Of a stretch of 64,000 nucleotides of DNA, positions 17,637 through 25,634 are shown one piece after another; position 1 is the stretch's first letter, and each line of letters begins with the position of its first letter. Under the pieces are notes generated by a model. The model did no database searches and had not been told where the DNA came from. It worked only from the letters and a program-made list of their open reading frames with translations. A program made the translations under genes and the position numbers. The DNA is from Mycolicibacterium helvum. Its GTDB lineage: Bacteria; Actinomycetota; Actinomycetes; Mycobacteriales; Mycobacteriaceae. The stretch is taken from the NCBI RefSeq assembly GCF_010731895.1, contig NZ_AP022596.1, positions 2,480,001 to 2,544,000 of the forward strand, in the 5' to 3' direction.

Positions 17637-18251
17637 ATGTCGTTGTCTGCTCAGTTGTGGTCCGATAACTCCGACCTCGCCGCCGAAGTGTTGGCGCATC
17701 CGTTCGTGCGCGGTATGGCAGAGGGCACCCTGCCCAGGGAGCGATTCGCGGCATACCTTGCGCAGGATGCGTTTTTCCTGGAGTCCTTCGCGCGCGCTTA
17801 TGCGTTGGCGCTCGTCCGAAGCCCAGATACCGCGACGCTGCTCGTCTTGGCCGATCTGATCGCCGGCGTCCGGCAGGAACTCGGACTGCATGCGTCCTAT
17901 GCCGCGTCGTGGGGTATCGAGATGACCGGTGTACAACCGCTGGCGGCGACGTCGGCCTACACCGAATTTCTCCTCGCGACCTCGGCGACCCAAGACGTCG
18001 GTGTCATCTACGCGGCGATGACGCCCTGTATGCGGCTGTATGCCTGGCTCGGTCGATCGCTCGACCCGGACCGGGCGGGACCGTACGGGCAATGGGTGCA
18101 GACGTATGCCGACCCGGAGTTCGAGAACGTCGCGCGCCTGCTGGAGGGGTTGGTCGACACCCAGGCAGACGACACCCCTGCGGTACGTGGTGCCTACCGA
18201 CGGGCCATGGGCCTGGAGCTCGCCTTCTTCGAGGCAGCGGTGGCCGGCTAG
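17637..18251 (+). CDS. TenA/THI-4 family protein
   Basis: 204 residues of the haem-oxygenase-like helical TenA fold. Recognisable segments are YLAQDAFFLESFARAYA, AAMTPCMRLYAWLG with a cysteine at the usual nucleophile region, and YGQWVQTYADPEF, with GLELAFFEAA at the C-terminus. TenA enzymes hydrolyse aminopyrimidines in thiamine salvage; other members act on different amines. No thiamine gene is nearby. It follows a KstR-like regulator by 11 bp, so its role may lie in that catabolic locus instead. The end overlaps the convergent deacetylase gene by 4 bp. Confidence 0.85.
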   Translation: MSLSAQLWSDNSDLAAEVLAHPFVRGMAEGTLPRERFAAYLAQDAFFLESFARAYALALVRSPDTATLLVLADLIAGVRQELGLHASYAASWGIEMTGVQPLAATSAYTEFLLATSATQDVGVIYAAMTPCMRLYAWLGRSLDPDRAGPYGQWVQTYADPEFENVARLLEGLVDTQADDTPAVRGAYRRAMGLELAFFEAAVAG

Positions 18252-19132
18252 AAGCCGGCGGGGTCGGGCCGCACGACCGAACGCGGACTCAGGCCCAAGC
18301 CCCGCACGTGCAGGGCGATTTCACGCAGCGGCGCAACCCAGACATCCGAGCAGGACACCACGTGTTCGACGAGCTCCTCCAGCGCGGCTGCCCGGGAGGG
18401 CCGACCGGACAGGAACGGATGGTTCGTCAACACGAAGCAGCCGCCCACCGAGCGCAACCCCTCGAATTCCAGTCGCCAGATCTCCGCGGCCTTGCGGGGG
18501 CTTTCGATCAGGCCGCTGCCGGAAATCTCTGGCAGATAGCAGTATTGCTCCCAATCGTCGAGCGCCCACTGCACCGGGATCTCGACGAGCCGACCGCCCT
18601 CACCCACGCGTAGTTCGTACGGGTGATCGGCATCCATCAAGCTGGTGTCGTATAGGAATCCGCGGTCGGCCAGCAGCGCGGGGGAGTGCCAGTTGAGCTC
18701 CCACATCGGAGCGCGGAAGCCGACCGGGGCCTCGCCCGTGAGCGTCGCCAGCGCTTCAGTACCGCGATCCAGGATGGCGGCTTCCTGCTCGGGTGTCTTG
18801 CCGGTGAGCACCTCGTGCAGGTAACCGTGATGGGCGACTTCGTGGCCGCCGTCGACGATGGCGCGAACCACATCGGGATAACGCACCGCGGTGTACCCGG
18901 GCACGAAGAACGTCGACCGGACGTTGTGGCGAGCCAATAGCGAAAGCAGACGAGGTACGCCGACCAGCGGTCCGTACGCCTGATGCGACATCACCGACAT
19001 CCGATCGCCGTGTGCCGGATCGATGCTCAGGATCGCCGACTCGGCGTCGACATCGAAGGTGAAGCACGCGGCGGACCGTTTGCCGGATGGCCAGGCCACG
19101 GGTTCGGCCGGCGTAGCGCTCATACTCGGCAT
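18248..19132 (-). CDS. Polysaccharide deacetylase family (NodB-fold) hydrolase
   Basis: 294 residues (an ATG three codons in is equally possible). FTFDVDAES supplies the catalytic and metal-binding Asp pair, HEVAHHGYLHE the metal-binding histidines, and GFRAP the third motif. There is no signal peptide, which favours a cytoplasmic amidase of the allantoinase/PuuE-like or imide-hydrolase branch over a cell-wall deacetylase. Its start overlaps the end of the upstream SDR gene, and a second SDR precedes that, so the three form a leftward operon of small-molecule metabolism. Confidence 0.87.
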   Translation of the reverse strand: MPSMSATPAEPVAWPSGKRSAACFTFDVDAESAILSIDPAHGDRMSVMSHQAYGPLVGVPRLLSLLARHNVRSTFFVPGYTAVRYPDVVRAIVDGGHEVAHHGYLHEVLTGKTPEQEAAILDRGTEALATLTGEAPVGFRAPMWELNWHSPALLADRGFLYDTSLMDADHPYELRVGEGGRLVEIPVQWALDDWEQYCYLPEISGSGLIESPRKAAEIWRLEFEGLRSVGGCFVLTNHPFLSGRPSRAAALEELVEHVVSCSDVWVAPLREIALHVRGLGLSPRSVVRPDPAGF

Positions 19133-19875
19133 CGAGTGGTTCCTCCGTTGATCTGAATGGTCTGTCCGACCAGGGCGCCGATACGAGGTGAGACCAGAAA
19201 TGCGACGGTGTCGGCGATTTCGCCGGGTCGGCCGATTCGGCCGACCGGGATGCCAAGCGCGTAGCGCCGGTGCATCTCGGTCACGCTGACGCCCTCATCG
19301 GCGGCGTCCACCTCGAGCTGAGGGGTGTCGATCACGCCAGGGGCCACGGCATTGACGACGATGTTCTCGCGGGCCAGTTCACGGCCGAGTGTCTTGGTCA
19401 AAGCGATCAGGCCCGCCTTCGAGGCCGCGTAGGCGGTTGCCCGGGGCCATCCGGTCACGCCCCATTCGGAGGCGATGATCACGATGCGGCCGCCACCTAA
19501 CCGGCGCATCCCGGGCAGGACCGCTTGAATGGTGTGAAAAGTCCCAGAGAGGTTGGTATCGACCACTTTCCACCAGTCGTCGGCGTCGTGGTCGACAAGT
19601 GCCGCCATCGACATGTACGCGGCATTGCATACCAGCGCGGAGACGGGACCGTGCTGTTCTTCGACTTGGGTGATCGCGGCGGCGACGGCGTCGGGGTCCG
19701 AGATGTCCGCCGGTACTCCGAAGCCGTCGACAGCCCGCACAACGTCGGCCATCTGTGGAGTCTGCTCGGGGCCGTTGACACCCACCGAGTACCCTTCGGC
19801 GGCCAGCCGTTCGGTGATCGCGCGGCCGATTCCCTGCGTGGCGCCGGTGACAAGTGCGACCGAAGGTATGCCCAT
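19120..19875 (-). CDS. Short-chain dehydrogenase/reductase
   Basis: 251 residues from the ATG at 19875, whose A is also the last base of the upstream SDR stop (TGATG), giving tight coupling. The motifs TGATQGIG, CNAA and YAASKAG (catalytic Tyr/Lys) are all present, and the C-terminus reads IQINGGTT. Probably an NAD(P)-dependent 3-oxo/3-hydroxy oxidoreductase. The longer frame starting at 19920 is rejected because it overlaps the previous gene by 45 bases. Confidence 0.9.
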   Translation of the reverse strand: MGIPSVALVTGATQGIGRAITERLAAEGYSVGVNGPEQTPQMADVVRAVDGFGVPADISDPDAVAAAITQVEEQHGPVSALVCNAAYMSMAALVDHDADDWWKVVDTNLSGTFHTIQAVLPGMRRLGGGRIVIIASEWGVTGWPRATAYAASKAGLIALTKTLGRELARENIVVNAVAPGVIDTPQLEVDAADEGVSVTEMHRRYALGIPVGRIGRPGEIADTVAFLVSPRIGALVGQTIQINGGTTRCRV

Positions 19876-20567
19876 CAGATCACTGCTCCACTGTTGGGGG
19901 ACAGCACTTCTCCGGTGCAATAACCGGGCCCGGCGACCAGGAAGTGGATCGCGTAAGCAACCTCCTCAGGCGTGCATAGCCGGCCCGCGGGCAATGTGGC
20001 CAGGTATGTCGGGTCGCGCCACGGCGAATCCGCGGCCAGCAGCGGGGTGTCGGTGGGGCCGGGGGCCACCGAATTGACCCGCACGCCACAGGGGGCAACC
20101 TCGGCGGCGAGGCTGCGAACGAAACCGAGGACGGCGCCCTTGGCGGCGGCATAGTGTGCATCGCCGTCCCCACCGCCGATAGCCAGTTCCGAGGAGATCG
20201 CCACGATCGCTCCGCTGCGGCGTTCGATCATGTCCGGCAGCACGGCTTGCACGGCGTTGCGCAGCCCGCCTAGATGGACCCGCAGCATCGTCGTCCACGC
20301 CGCGGCGGTGATGTGCGACACCGGTGTCGTCTCGTAATGGCCCGCCGCGGTGACCAGCGCCTCGATCGGTCCGAGCTGGTCCCGGATGGCGCTGACGGCC
20401 TTGTGTACCTGACCGGAATCGGCGACGTCGACCGATACCGACGCCGCGAGGTGGGGCACCGGCCGCAGATCAAGCCCGGCAACCAGCCAGCCGTGATCGG
20501 TGAGTTCGGCGCTGACGGCGGCACCGATTCCGGACGCGGCTCCGGTCACCAACGCGACTCCAGCCAT
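19875..20567 (-). CDS. Short-chain dehydrogenase/reductase
   Basis: 230 residues with TGAASGIG, TAAG and YAAAKGAV (catalytic Tyr and Lys). It is shorter than the neighbouring SDR and clearly diverged from it; this is the first gene of the SDR-SDR-deacetylase unit. Two consecutive SDRs in one operon often work on stereochemically different steps of one pathway. No substrate can be assigned. Confidence 0.9.
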   Translation of the reverse strand: MAGVALVTGAASGIGAAVSAELTDHGWLVAGLDLRPVPHLAASVSVDVADSGQVHKAVSAIRDQLGPIEALVTAAGHYETTPVSHITAAAWTTMLRVHLGGLRNAVQAVLPDMIERRSGAIVAISSELAIGGGDGDAHYAAAKGAVLGFVRSLAAEVAPCGVRVNSVAPGPTDTPLLAADSPWRDPTYLATLPAGRLCTPEEVAYAIHFLVAGPGYCTGEVLSPNSGAVI

Positions 20568-20605
20568 GCCCCAGATGATGGACTACGGCGGACCCGCCCG
20601 CACGC

Positions 20606-21580
20606 CTAGATCAACCGGCCGTGTGAGACGAGTGAGCCGGCTTGCTTGAGCCGCCTGGCTCGCATGCTGATCTCATAGCCTTCGATGTGATCGATGGCAC
20701 CGAGTTGTTCGGTGAGGTACCGGTAGAGATCGTCGGCGTCTCGAGCAATGACGACCGCCATCAGATTGTTGGGTCCACTCACCGCGATCACCGATGCGAT
20801 CTCGTTGTGCGGGAGGAGCTGTCGGGCGATCTCGGCGAGGTGGCGTGGCGGCGTCCGTATCCACACCATGGCGTGGACCGGGAAGCCCAATTGTTCGGGT
20901 AGCACGTCGACGTCATAGGTCAGCGTGGCGGATGCCTCCAGTGCAGCGATGCGCCGTTTCACCTTGGCCGGGGACCACCCAGTGCGTTCGGCCAGCTGTG
21001 CGTGGGGAATTCGTCCGTCTACGGCCAAGGCGTCCAGGAGAGGTTGATCTTCGGCGGTCGGTGAGAGGGGATGTGCGCGGACCGCGACCGGAGGCTCGAG
21101 TAGCGCCGTCGCTTGGGTGACATCGAGGGTATGCCCGTAGCCGGTCCACACCGCGCCGGCGCGTTCGCCGAATACGTGCAGGACGAGGTCGACGTCCATG
21201 CTCAACACCGATGACGTGCGCGGCAGCCGGTGCAAGAGACCGTCGCTGCTGTCGCCCAGCGGTGAGCGCACGATGCACACGAGTTCGGTGCCGCCCGACA
21301 GCACATTCGCGTGGGTGACTTCCGGTCGGCGTGCCAATGCTTCGGACACCCGCGGCAGGTCTTCGGGCTTGGTGCGCACCCGGACGACCCACTGGCACTC
21401 GCCGTACACCCGGGGATTCACCAGCCCCACCACGCGAATGACGCCATCGCGGCGCAACGTCCGATAGCGGCGCGCCACCGTCTGTTCAGGCGCACCGACG
21501 ATTTCACCGATCCGGTGGAACGACGCACGTGGTGCCAGCTGAAGCGCGTGCAGAATCTGGCCGTCCAACGGCGAAAGCAT
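20606..21580 (-). CDS. Lrp/AsnC family regulator with two HTH-RAM modules
   Basis: 324 residues from the ATG at 21580 (LSPLDGQILHALQLAPRASF follows); upstream in-frame codons to 21706 would run into the neighbouring promoter and gene. Two consecutive AsnC-type units are visible: HTH at about 1-60 with AM/RAM domain to about 150, then HTH at about 175-225 (DGRIPHAQLAERTGWSPAKV) and a second effector domain. Duplicated AsnC proteins are common in actinobacteria and sense amino acids or similar ligands. It is divergent from an LLM oxidoreductase gene, its likely target. Confidence 0.88.
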   Translation of the reverse strand: MLSPLDGQILHALQLAPRASFHRIGEIVGAPEQTVARRYRTLRRDGVIRVVGLVNPRVYGECQWVVRVRTKPEDLPRVSEALARRPEVTHANVLSGGTELVCIVRSPLGDSSDGLLHRLPRTSSVLSMDVDLVLHVFGERAGAVWTGYGHTLDVTQATALLEPPVAVRAHPLSPTAEDQPLLDALAVDGRIPHAQLAERTGWSPAKVKRRIAALEASATLTYDVDVLPEQLGFPVHAMVWIRTPPRHLAEIARQLLPHNEIASVIAVSGPNNLMAVVIARDADDLYRYLTEQLGAIDHIEGYEISMRARRLKQAGSLVSHGRLI

Positions 21581-21614
21581 GAAGAAAATGATACGGACTC
21601 GACCGATTAGGTGC

Positions 21615-21633
21615 CGATTTGTGCGACATTTCG
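21615..21633. promoter_or_regulatory. Inverted repeat, candidate AsnC-type operator
   Basis: CGATTTGT (21615-21622), spacer GCG, ACATTTCG (21626-21633); the arms pair at 6 of 8 positions. It lies between the divergent AsnC-type regulator and the LLM oxidoreductase gene. Confidence 0.35.
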
Positions 21634-21704
21634 CCGTTAGAGGCGCCAATTCTGTGCCTTGGAGTTGAGGCTGGGGATGAAACAACGCAATCGAAGGAAG
21701 TGTC

Positions 21705-22547
21705 ATGAAGATCGGTATCGGCCTGCCGAATCACATCGCAGGCGTCGACGGATCGGTGATCGTTCCGTGGGCGCGGCGTGCCGAGGAACGGGGCTTTGAA
21801 TCTGTCACGACGATCGACCGGCTGCTGTATCCGAGCTTGGATTCGGTCATCGCCCTGTCGGTCGCGGCCGGTGCCACCAGTGAACTCGGCCTGGTCACGA
21901 ATGTGCTTCTCACGCCGCTCTATTCGCCACGCGTACTCGCCAAGCAGCTGGCTAGCTTGGCCGCGTGCGCGGGGGATCGAATCACGGTCGGTATCGGAGT
22001 CGGGTCACGTCCTGACGACTATGCCGCGGTGGGCGTCGACTTTGGCAAGCGGGGCCGTGTCCTCGACGAGCAGATCGCGGTCATGCGCGATGACTGGAGT
22101 GGCGACACGGCGTTATGCCCTGCGCAGGTGAAGATTCCGCTGCTCTTCGGCGGCCGGTCGGAGGCCACGATCAGGCGGGCCACCACGCTCGGCGACGGCT
22201 GGGTGGCCGGGGCGCTGCGTGACTTCCCGGCGCAGTCGGCATTCGCCGACCGGATCCGCACCGGCTGGACGGCGGCTGGTCGGCCCGGGCTTCCGCAGAT
22301 CCACGCGTCCGTGAACTTTGCGCTGGGCGACGCCGACACGGTGCAGTCCGGCCGCGACCATCTGGCCCGCTACTACGGGTTCAAGCCGGACTACGCGAAA
22401 CTCAACGTAGACGACATGGTGAGCGGCGCCGACGACGCGCGGACCACCGTCCGTGCCTACGCCGATCTAGGCTTTGACCGGCTGTTGTTCCACCCGGCCG
22501 TCGCATCGCTGGACCAGGTCGACATGCTCGCCGACGCACTCCTGTAG
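21705..22547 (+). CDS. LLM class (probably F420-dependent) oxidoreductase
   Basis: 280 residues with the luciferase-like TIM barrel. The N-terminal IGIGLPNHIAG, a middle GIGVGSRPDDYAAVGVDF and the C-terminal FDRLLFHPAV are typical of mycobacterial LLM proteins that use coenzyme F420 rather than FMN. GAAGGAAG precedes the ATG. The divergent AsnC-type regulator suggests ligand-controlled expression. The reaction is not predictable; hydride transfer to a ketone, imine or activated double bond is the usual range. Confidence 0.9.
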   Translation: MKIGIGLPNHIAGVDGSVIVPWARRAEERGFESVTTIDRLLYPSLDSVIALSVAAGATSELGLVTNVLLTPLYSPRVLAKQLASLAACAGDRITVGIGVGSRPDDYAAVGVDFGKRGRVLDEQIAVMRDDWSGDTALCPAQVKIPLLFGGRSEATIRRATTLGDGWVAGALRDFPAQSAFADRIRTGWTAAGRPGLPQIHASVNFALGDADTVQSGRDHLARYYGFKPDYAKLNVDDMVSGADDARTTVRAYADLGFDRLLFHPAVASLDQVDMLADALL

Positions 22548-22548
22548 T

Positions 22549-22583
22549 TCGGCCGGGCGAGGATAGCCCGAGAGGCCGGCCGA
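22549..22583. terminator. Probable bidirectional hairpin terminator
   Basis: Perfect 8-bp arms TCGGCCGG (22549-22556) and CCGGCCGA (22576-22583) enclose a second small GGGC/GCCC pairing. It lies between two convergent LLM oxidoreductase genes. There is no strong T-tract, so this would be a GC-rich mycobacterial-type terminator. Confidence 0.4.
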
Positions 22584-22589
22584 TCGAGT

Positions 22590-23447
22590 TCACCCGAGGC
22601 GGGGGATCACCTCGTCGCCGAGTCGCTTGACCCAACCCTGCGGGTCGGGATTGCCGGGTATCGGCCCGGTGGTGATCAAATCGACGCCCAGTTCCGAATA
22701 TCGGTCCATGGTCCGCAAGTACTCATCGACGTCGCTGAAGGGGTCGTTGATATAGGCAGCGGTGAAACGAATTTCATCAATGTTGCGCCCGACCGCATCA
22801 CAGTGGCGACGTAGCACGTCGACCTTGTGTGGCAGCTCGTCGAGGGAGGCTGAGGTGTGCCATGCATCGGCATACTGAGCGACCAGGCGCAGCGTCTTTT
22901 TCTCGCCGGAGCCGCCGATGAGAATCGGAGGTCTGCGGATCGGCTGTGGCTGACAGATAGTCTCGGCGAGCTGAAAATGCTTGCCCTCGTACGGCCCGTC
23001 GTCGTCGCTCCACATCTGCAGGCAGATCTGCAAGGTCTCCTCGAGCATCTCGAACCGCTGGCTCAGCGACGGGTACGGAATGCCGAGGGCGAGATGCTCG
23101 CGCTCGTACCAAGCCGCACCAAGGCCGAGCATCGTCCGTCCGCCGGCCAGCACATCCAGTGTGGTCACCGTCTTGGCCAATACGCCAGGATGCCGGTAGG
23201 TCACCCCGGTGACCAACATGCTGAGCGTGATGCGTTCGGTGACACCGGCCAGGTAGCCCAGGGTCGTGTAGCCCTCCAGGAACGGGTCGGTTGCCCTTCC
23301 CAGATCCTCCATCTGAAAGAAGTGATCGGCCAGCGTGAGCACTTCCACGCCGGCGTCGTCGGCCGCCTTGGCGGTGGATACCAACGTGGGCCCCAATCGC
23401 TCCGGCGCGCCGGGCAGGAAGTCGACGTAGTGAACTCCTAATTGCAT
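22590..23447 (-). CDS. LLM class (probably F420-dependent) oxidoreductase
   Basis: 285 residues from the ATG at 23447, seven bases after GAGG. It shows LGVHYVDFLPG at the start, a central TLSMLVTGVTYRHPGVLAKTV typical of F420 LLM enzymes, and GGSGEKKTLRLVAQYADAWH. It lies immediately downstream of the MarR gene (the longer frame overlaps the MarR stop), forming a MarR-LLM operon divergent from the Rox-like monooxygenase. Several F420 LLM proteins take part in detoxification, so a role in xenobiotic response is plausible. Confidence 0.9.
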   Translation of the reverse strand: MQLGVHYVDFLPGAPERLGPTLVSTAKAADDAGVEVLTLADHFFQMEDLGRATDPFLEGYTTLGYLAGVTERITLSMLVTGVTYRHPGVLAKTVTTLDVLAGGRTMLGLGAAWYEREHLALGIPYPSLSQRFEMLEETLQICLQMWSDDDGPYEGKHFQLAETICQPQPIRRPPILIGGSGEKKTLRLVAQYADAWHTSASLDELPHKVDVLRRHCDAVGRNIDEIRFTAAYINDPFSDVDEYLRTMDRYSELGVDLITTGPIPGNPDPQGWVKRLGDEVIPRLG

Positions 23448-23463
23448 TGCAATACCTCGTCTT

Positions 23464-23898
23464 TCATTCATCGAGTCGGCCGAGCAGGGTCAACGCCTGG
23501 TTGATCACCTGGCGTTCGTCCTCGGTGTAGCGGTCCTGCATGGCCCGCACCAGCCACTCCTCACGCGCCTTGCGGTCGTTTTCAGCGCGGCGACGGCCGA
23601 GGGCGGTCAGCGTGATGATCTGGCGACGGCCGTCATGGGGATCAGGCGTGCGGTCGATCAACTCGTGCCGGTCCAGACCCGCCACGGTGGTCGCCATCGA
23701 TTGCGGGCGGACCCGTTCCGCGCCCGCGAGCTGGCTGGTCGATGCGGGGCCCTCTTTGAACAACCGCACCAGCACGGCCATTTGCGGAGCGGTGATGTCG
23801 TCAGCGGTGGCGACTTCCCGCAACCGCCTGCGCAACCTGCTGAACACCACTCGCAGATCCCTGGCGGCCCGGATCGATGACTCGTCTACCTTCCCCAT
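23464..23898 (-). CDS. MarR family transcriptional regulator
   Basis: 144 residues. A winged helix is visible: ITAPQMAVLVRLFKEGPAST, the recognition region containing AERVRPQSMATTV, then a wing with DPHDGRRQIITLT. MarR proteins are dimeric repressors released by phenolic or antibiotic ligands. It is transcribed with the LLM gene and divergent from the Rox-like gene. An inverted repeat ACAGT-TATG-ACTGT sits 19 bp upstream of its ATG, suggesting autoregulation. Confidence 0.92.
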   Translation of the reverse strand: MGKVDESSIRAARDLRVVFSRLRRRLREVATADDITAPQMAVLVRLFKEGPASTSQLAGAERVRPQSMATTVAGLDRHELIDRTPDPHDGRRQIITLTALGRRRAENDRKAREEWLVRAMQDRYTEDERQVINQALTLLGRLDE

Positions 23899-23916
23899 GT
23901 CTACAGATTAGACTGC

Positions 23917-23930
23917 ACAGTTATGACTGT
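23917..23930. promoter_or_regulatory. Inverted repeat, candidate MarR operator
   Basis: ACAGT (23917-23921), TATG, ACTGT (23926-23930): perfect 5-bp arms, extending to 7 of 9 pairs outward. Position and size suit MarR autoregulation, and the site could also influence the divergent Rox-like gene. Confidence 0.42.
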
Positions 23931-24023
23931 CTAGTTTTCCCGCGCGAAGAAGGGGCCGCATGGAATCGGTGGGGATTCGGCGGAGAGACAACTTCCCGCC
24001 ACCTTCAACGTATAGCGCAATGG

Positions 24024-24042
24024 GGGGCTTGCGGCAAGACCC
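24024..24042 (+). promoter_or_regulatory. Rifamycin-associated element (RAE)
   Basis: GGGGCTTGCGGCAAGACCC, a 19-bp inverted repeat (CTTG-CGG-CAAG core with G- and C-runs outside). As I recall it, the published RAE that precedes rifamycin-inactivation genes in actinobacteria reads GGGGCTTGCGGCAAGGCCC, so this copy differs at one position. It is 57 bp upstream of the Rox-like start codon and points the same way. RAE promoters are induced by rifamycins. Confidence 0.85.
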
Positions 24043-24099
24043 CGGGTGTACCGCAGAATCGCTGCCCTAAGCCGAAACTCACTGCTCAGGGGGTATGCA

Positions 24100-25578
24100 A
24101 TGCGTCAAAGTGAAGATCGCGCCGTGGTGATCGCCGGAGGTGGGCCGACGGGCCTGATGCTGGCTGGTGAACTGGCTCTGGCCGGGGTTGACGTTGCCGT
24201 CGTCGAGCGCCGACCCACCCAGGACGTGACCGGGCAGCGGGCAGGTGGCCTGCACAGCCGCACCATCGAGGTACTCGATCAGCGCGGCATCGCCGAGCGA
24301 TTCCTGTCGGCGGGTCAGGCGCTGCAGGTCGCCGGTTTCGCCATGATCCGGCTGGATATCAGCGACTTTCCCACCCGTCATCCCTACGGTCTTGCGTTGT
24401 GGCAGAACGAAATCGAGCGACTCCTCGCTGACTGGGTGCAAGAGCTGGGAGTGCCGATCTACGGCGGGCTGGAGGTGATGAGCTTTATCCAGAGCGAGGC
24501 GGGTGTGGATGTCGAGCTCTCCGATGGCCGGTCGTTGCGGGCCCAGTACCTGGTCGGTTGCGACGGTGGCCGCAGCCGAGTGCGCAAGGTTGCCGGTATC
24601 GACTTCCCTGGCTGGGACCCCACGACGAGTTATCTGATCGCCCAGGTCGAGGTGCGCGATGAACCGCCGTTCGGCATCCATCGCGACGCCATCGGGATCC
24701 ACGGCCTCGACCGCCAGAACGATGACGAACCGGTTCGGGTCATGATCACCGAAGAGCAGCTGGGACCGTCCACTGAACCCACACTGGACGATCTGAGTCG
24801 GGGACTGATCGCGGTCTACGGCACAGACTTCGGAATACACAGTCCCACGTCGATTGCCAGGTTCACCGACGCGACGCGTCAGGCAGCGGCCTATCGGGAC
24901 GGCCGGATCCTGTTGGCCGGCGATGCCGCTCACATCCACCACCCTGCGGGTGGGCAAGGCCTCAACACCGGTGTGCAGGATGCGGTGAACCTGGGCTGGA
25001 AATTGGCTCAGGTGGTCAATGCAGGTGTACCCGATACCTTGCTGGACACCTACCATGATGAACGACACCCGGTGGCCGCCCGCGTGTTGCAGACCACGAT
25101 GGCGCAGGTCGCGCTTATGCGCACCGACGACCGCACAAAGGCCCTGCACGACAACGTCACTGAACTTCTGAGCATGGACGAACCCCGCAATCGGTACGCC
25201 GCACGGATGTCTGGCCTGGACATCCAGTACGACCTGGGCGACGGGCATCCGCTCCTGGGCCGGCGCATGCCGGATCTCGAATTGCACACGGCCGCTGGAC
25301 CGGTGCGCGTTTTCACCCTCCTGCACGACGCGCGGCCGGTGCTCCTCCGCCTCGATCAACCGGGCATTGGCGATATCGCAGGCTGGGCGGATCGAATTCG
25401 GTTGGTAGAAGCCGACTACGACGGCAGCTGGGAGCTTCCGGTGCTCGGCGCGGTGAGCGCGCCCAGTGCCGTGCTGATCAGACCCGACGGTCATGTGGCA
25501 TGGGTGGGCCAGGGTTCGGCAGCCGGGCTCATCGACGCGCTCACCAGGTGGTTTGGCCCGCCGGTCGCGCCCGCGTAA
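24100..25578 (+). CDS. rox: Rifampicin monooxygenase (Rox)-like flavoprotein
   Basis: 492 residues of the class A flavin monooxygenase family. The N-terminal GGGPTGLMLAGEL binds FAD, the DG-type motif YLVGCDGGRSRVRK follows, and GDAAHIHHPAGGQGLNTG closes the FAD site near residue 275. The C-terminal thioredoxin-like domain ends with VLIRPDGHVAWVGQG. From memory, the segments QRAGGLHSRTIEVLDQRGIA and DLGDGHPLLGRRM closely parallel Streptomyces Rox, which hydroxylates the rifamycin naphthyl ring and inactivates the drug. The ATG follows an AGGGGG site. The RAE upstream supports the assignment; a generic aromatic hydroxylase remains possible. Confidence 0.87.
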   Translation: MRQSEDRAVVIAGGGPTGLMLAGELALAGVDVAVVERRPTQDVTGQRAGGLHSRTIEVLDQRGIAERFLSAGQALQVAGFAMIRLDISDFPTRHPYGLALWQNEIERLLADWVQELGVPIYGGLEVMSFIQSEAGVDVELSDGRSLRAQYLVGCDGGRSRVRKVAGIDFPGWDPTTSYLIAQVEVRDEPPFGIHRDAIGIHGLDRQNDDEPVRVMITEEQLGPSTEPTLDDLSRGLIAVYGTDFGIHSPTSIARFTDATRQAAAYRDGRILLAGDAAHIHHPAGGQGLNTGVQDAVNLGWKLAQVVNAGVPDTLLDTYHDERHPVAARVLQTTMAQVALMRTDDRTKALHDNVTELLSMDEPRNRYAARMSGLDIQYDLGDGHPLLGRRMPDLELHTAAGPVRVFTLLHDARPVLLRLDQPGIGDIAGWADRIRLVEADYDGSWELPVLGAVSAPSAVLIRPDGHVAWVGQGSAAGLIDALTRWFGPPVAPA

Positions 25579-25634
25579 CGGTACGAGGCGTTCTGGACGA
25601 TCTACCTGATGACAAGCGTGGAGGGAAAGTCATT

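Noticed and set aside
24079..25494. 471-codon open frame on the minus strand
   Set aside because: Antisense to the Rox-like gene, with scattered low-complexity composition and no motif; the plus-strand frame has full FAD motifs.
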